A DNA stretch of 64,000 nucleotides. Origin: Acidimicrobiales bacterium (lineage in GTDB: Bacteria > Actinomycetota > Acidimicrobiia > Acidimicrobiales > Poriferisodalaceae). This document shows positions 61,946 through 64,000 of this stretch, one piece after another. The first letter of the stretch is position 1. Every line of letters begins with the position of its first letter. The stretch is from contig JAAZYR010000005.1 in NCBI GenBank assembly GCA_014239555.1, forward strand, positions 124,001 through 188,000, given 5' to 3'. Position numbers and translations under genes: made by a program. The notes below the pieces were generated by a model, which was given only the letters and a program-made list of their open reading frames with translations, was not told where the DNA came from and searched no databases.

Positions 61946-62842
61946 CTAGCCGCTATCTCGAACTTTTCTACGCCCTTTAGGCAAGGTTTCGATTCTTAGG
62001 GTGCCACCGGTTCGTCGTACAGACCGACCACCGGTTACTTCGGTGCCGAGAATCTCTCCCCGAGCGACTTCCAGTACTCGCTCAACGGAGGCGAAGTCTG
62101 GGGGATGTTCCTCTCGGAGCCACTTTCGAATTGCGCGGCGGGCCAAGGGAAGGGGTGCTGCGGTTAAGGAAGCGGCGTCAGTGGGGTCAATCTCTTCGGC
62201 AAGTTCGTCAAGGAAGTCGCGATCGTTTTGTGCAACTTTTCCGGCGCGTGTCAGCAACGGAACCACGTCTCGTTCGTTGATGTCGTTTAGGAGGGGTATG
62301 ACCTCGTTGCGAACTCGATTTCGTCGAAATCGGGGATCGGTGTTGGTCGGGTCATTAACGGGTTCCCAACCGAACAGATCGCATATTCGCTCGGTATCTG
62401 CGCGTCGAAGAGTGAGAAGTGGGTGGTGTTTTTGCCGCATACCAGCGGACGCATCAAGACCTCCTCCTCGAAGAAGGTGCAGCAAGATCGTTTCCGCTTG
62501 GTCGTCAGACGTGTGTCCAGTGAGAACCGTTTGGGGTAGCGCTGCGAATCGTGCTGTGCGGGCGCGAGCTTCGAGGTTAGGTCCATCTTTCAGTTCGAGA
62601 GTCAGGGCTTCGAAACCGGCGTTAACTCGGTCGGCAAGCTCTGACACTCGGTCGCGTTCTGCTGAGCCGTTTGGTCGGATCCCGTGGTCAACGTGATACG
62701 CGATGACCGGCGATCCGGTCAACGAGGCAAGAATCAAAAGAGCTGAAGAATCTGCGCCACCTGAAACAGCGCAATGGAGTGTGCCGCTAGAGGGGAAGGT
62801 GCAATTTTGGAGGAGTGCATTGATCTGATTGAGATCTGCCAT
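61946..62842 (-). CDS. tilS: tRNA(Ile)-lysidine synthase
   Basis: A 298-residue TilS. The ATP loop is AVSGGADSSALL (SGGADS 27-32); HVDHGIRPNGSAERD and LTGHTSDDQAETILLHLLRGGG follow. It puts lysidine on the AUA-reading tRNA-Ile. It is short because the C-terminal substrate domains of E. coli TilS are lacking, as in many actinobacteria. It lies 13 bases after the metalloprotease gene. Confidence 0.96.
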   Translation of the reverse strand: MADLNQINALLQNCTFPSSGTLHCAVSGGADSSALLILASLTGSPVIAYHVDHGIRPNGSAERDRVSELADRVNAGFEALTLELKDGPNLEARARTARFAALPQTVLTGHTSDDQAETILLHLLRGGGLDASAGMRQKHHPLLTLRRADTERICDLFGWEPVNDPTNTDPRFRRNRVRNEVIPLLNDINERDVVPLLTRAGKVAQNDRDFLDELAEEIDPTDAASLTAAPLPLARRAIRKWLREEHPPDFASVERVLEVARGEILGTEVTGGRSVRRTGGTLRIETLPKGRRKVRDSG

Positions 62843-62855
62843 GTGAGGACCTCAG

Positions 62856-63908
62856 TTACCCGGCTGGCACCCGTTGCATCCATGCGGACGGGTCGCGGAT
62901 CTCCTCCATTGATGGGAGGTGTCCTGCATCGCGCCAGATGACATCCACTGCGCGTCGACCGCGTTGTGACTCAATAGCTGCAATGAAGTCCTCTCCCGCT
63001 TGGTATTGCGCCAGCTTGGCTTCTATCCCCATAAATTTTTGCATGATCCGCGCGACGCCTGTTGCCCCATTTCGTCGTTCCTGCATAACTCGGTGAAAGC
63101 GCGAGGCGTGGGGTACGTGACCCGCCGCTGCGCGAGACATGGTGACATCACCGTGGCCCTCAACCAGGCTCATCATGCCGCCAACGGAATCCAACAGTTC
63201 TCGCTGACGCTCATTTGCGAATAGCTGGGCGACTCCCCCATCAGCCATCGGGTCTTGCCCCGCTCGACGTAACTTTATGAATTCTTGTAATCCTTGTTTA
63301 ATTCGGTCGGGGTCTGGGTCGACTTCATCAAGCATTTGATTTACCAGTTCTAAGAAACGGGGGCGCAGCCACGGAACTCCTGTGAACTGTGACCGGTGCG
63401 TTAACTCGTGCAATGCCAGCCAGAGCCTGAATTGTTTGGGGTCGAAGGCGAATTTTTTTTCGGTCGAGATGATGTTCGGGCCGACGTAGTACACGAGGTC
63501 TTGTTCATCTCGATCTTCGTCTTCGGCAAGTAACAGGTCGTACTGGCCCAGCACGCGTCGAGACATCCAACCCAGGACCGTTCCTAGTTCGGCAGCAGCG
63601 ATTTTGCCGGTGATTTTGCTAGCAGCGTTTGTTTCGCCGGATTCAGCCAAGACTGGACGTAGCAGGCGGCGGAAGGCCCGGATGTTTGCATCGATCCATC
63701 CTGCGCGGTCGATCACTTGGGCGCGGGCGGAACCTTCGCTGGAAATCAGGCCAGTTTCCGCCGCTACCAACTCTTCTGCCAACGGAGTGAAATGAGCAAA
63801 ATCTTCGTGCAATGAATTACCTAAATAGGAACGCGACAAGGGTTCTTCGCCTGCGACGCGAACCGCGATCCGGCGGGCTAATTCCCAGTCGACGGGCCCG
63901 TCCGTCAT
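62856..63908 (-). CDS. Zinc-dependent metalloprotease-like protein (DUF2342)
   Basis: A 350-residue protein of the actinobacterial family once labelled F420-biosynthesis-associated. The zinc motif is HELTH at 167-171 (ALHELTHRSQF), with a later Glu in MSLVEGHGDV that may be the third ligand. No signal peptide is seen. The family always lies before tilS-hpt, as here. Its true target is unknown. Confidence 0.88.
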   Translation of the reverse strand: MTDGPVDWELARRIAVRVAGEEPLSRSYLGNSLHEDFAHFTPLAEELVAAETGLISSEGSARAQVIDRAGWIDANIRAFRRLLRPVLAESGETNAASKITGKIAAAELGTVLGWMSRRVLGQYDLLLAEDEDRDEQDLVYYVGPNIISTEKKFAFDPKQFRLWLALHELTHRSQFTGVPWLRPRFLELVNQMLDEVDPDPDRIKQGLQEFIKLRRAGQDPMADGGVAQLFANERQRELLDSVGGMMSLVEGHGDVTMSRAAAGHVPHASRFHRVMQERRNGATGVARIMQKFMGIEAKLAQYQAGEDFIAAIESQRGRRAVDVIWRDAGHLPSMEEIRDPSAWMQRVPAG

Positions 63909-63916
63909 TGTTGAAC

Positions 63917-64000
63917 TCAGCGCTTGGGATATCGGGGGGCCACAACTTTGACGATGTACCCAGCGACGAGTTGGAGGACTCCGAGCACGGTGCCTATAGC
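63917..64000 (-). CDS. C-terminal end of an unknown membrane protein (partial)
   Basis: The window edge cuts this gene. The last 27 codons are open, giving a hydrophobic segment (AIGTVLGVLQLVAGYIVKVVA) and a basic tail PRYPKR before TGA. It ends eight bases before the DUF2342 start, as an upstream operon gene would. The family cannot be named. Confidence 0.45.
   Translation of the reverse strand, partial: AIGTVLGVLQLVAGYIVKVVAPRYPKR

Noticed and set aside
62001-62696. 231-codon open frame opposite tilS
   Set aside because: Ser/Arg-rich shadow of tilS; all TilS motifs are on the minus strand.

Overview
The window looks like a chromosomal segment of an actinobacterium, most plausibly a marine or aquatic member of the Acidimicrobiia. 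The signs are taxonomic-marker genes rather than a 16S gene. They include a DUF3263 + LytR_C pair, an actinobacterial HelD, the DUF2342 metalloprotease-tilS-hpt order, several predicted F420-dependent oxidoreductases, HemQ with a HemY/CgoX-type oxidase, group II truncated haemoglobin, nitrobindin, and many acyl-CoA enzymes. Base composition is moderate by eye, lower than in most soil actinobacteria. Genes are tightly packed, often with ATGA or TAATG overlaps. I saw no insertion sequence, prophage, CRISPR array or integrase. There is one tRNA gene (Thr, TGT) and no rRNA.

Layout. 1-2.7 kb: a phosphoribosyltransferase, and divergently a membrane protein joining a winged-helix-like N-terminus to an outside glycoside-hydrolase-like domain. 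Positions 1-81 hold nothing I can support. 2.7-18 kb: an accessory catabolic region with an acyl-CoA ligase, two LLM-type (F420) oxidoreductases, a serine hydrolase, a double-length class III CoA-transferase, two APH-fold kinases, a CinA-like protein, a class V aminotransferase, a crotonase, an HtrA protease, 3-hydroxybutyryl-CoA dehydrogenase and a free-standing B12-binding domain. 18-24 kb: a MacB-like ABC exporter with a PPOX/F420 protein, then HelD. 24-28 kb: hemE-cgoX-lnt with ATGA overlaps, where the Lnt homologue carries Ser at the nucleophile position. 28.5-33 kb: a glycosyltransferase, two methyltransferases, an alpha/alpha-barrel protein, GtrA and DoxX, probably for a surface glycan or lipid. 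33-35.7 kb: globin, GNAT, PAC2, NUDIX.

35.7-41.3 kb: a strictly overlapping run on the minus strand, FadE5-like dehydrogenase > LarE > unknown > receiver-like protein > GlnD, followed by NUDIX. 41-46 kb: haem handling (HemQ, nitrobindin), FdhD, and groEL under a perfect CIRCE operator but with no groES beside it. 46-53 kb: glycerate kinase, the VirR-like/DUF3263 pair, tRNA-Thr, rlmB-ispF-ispD and clpC. 53-58 kb: polyprenyl diphosphate synthase, an atypical FolP, and fatty-acid enzymes. 58-64 kb: lysS, folK, folB, a phosphatase-fold protein with the catalytic Cys replaced by Lys, hpt, tilS, a DUF2342 metalloprotease and the tail of one further membrane protein.

The most unusual signals are substitutions at catalytic positions in otherwise intact genes (Lnt C>S, FolP K>W and P>H, DSP C>K), the LarE-GlnD coupled operon, and the predicted transmembrane winged-helix/glycoside-hydrolase fusion. 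All functions are read from sequence motifs; no database search was possible.
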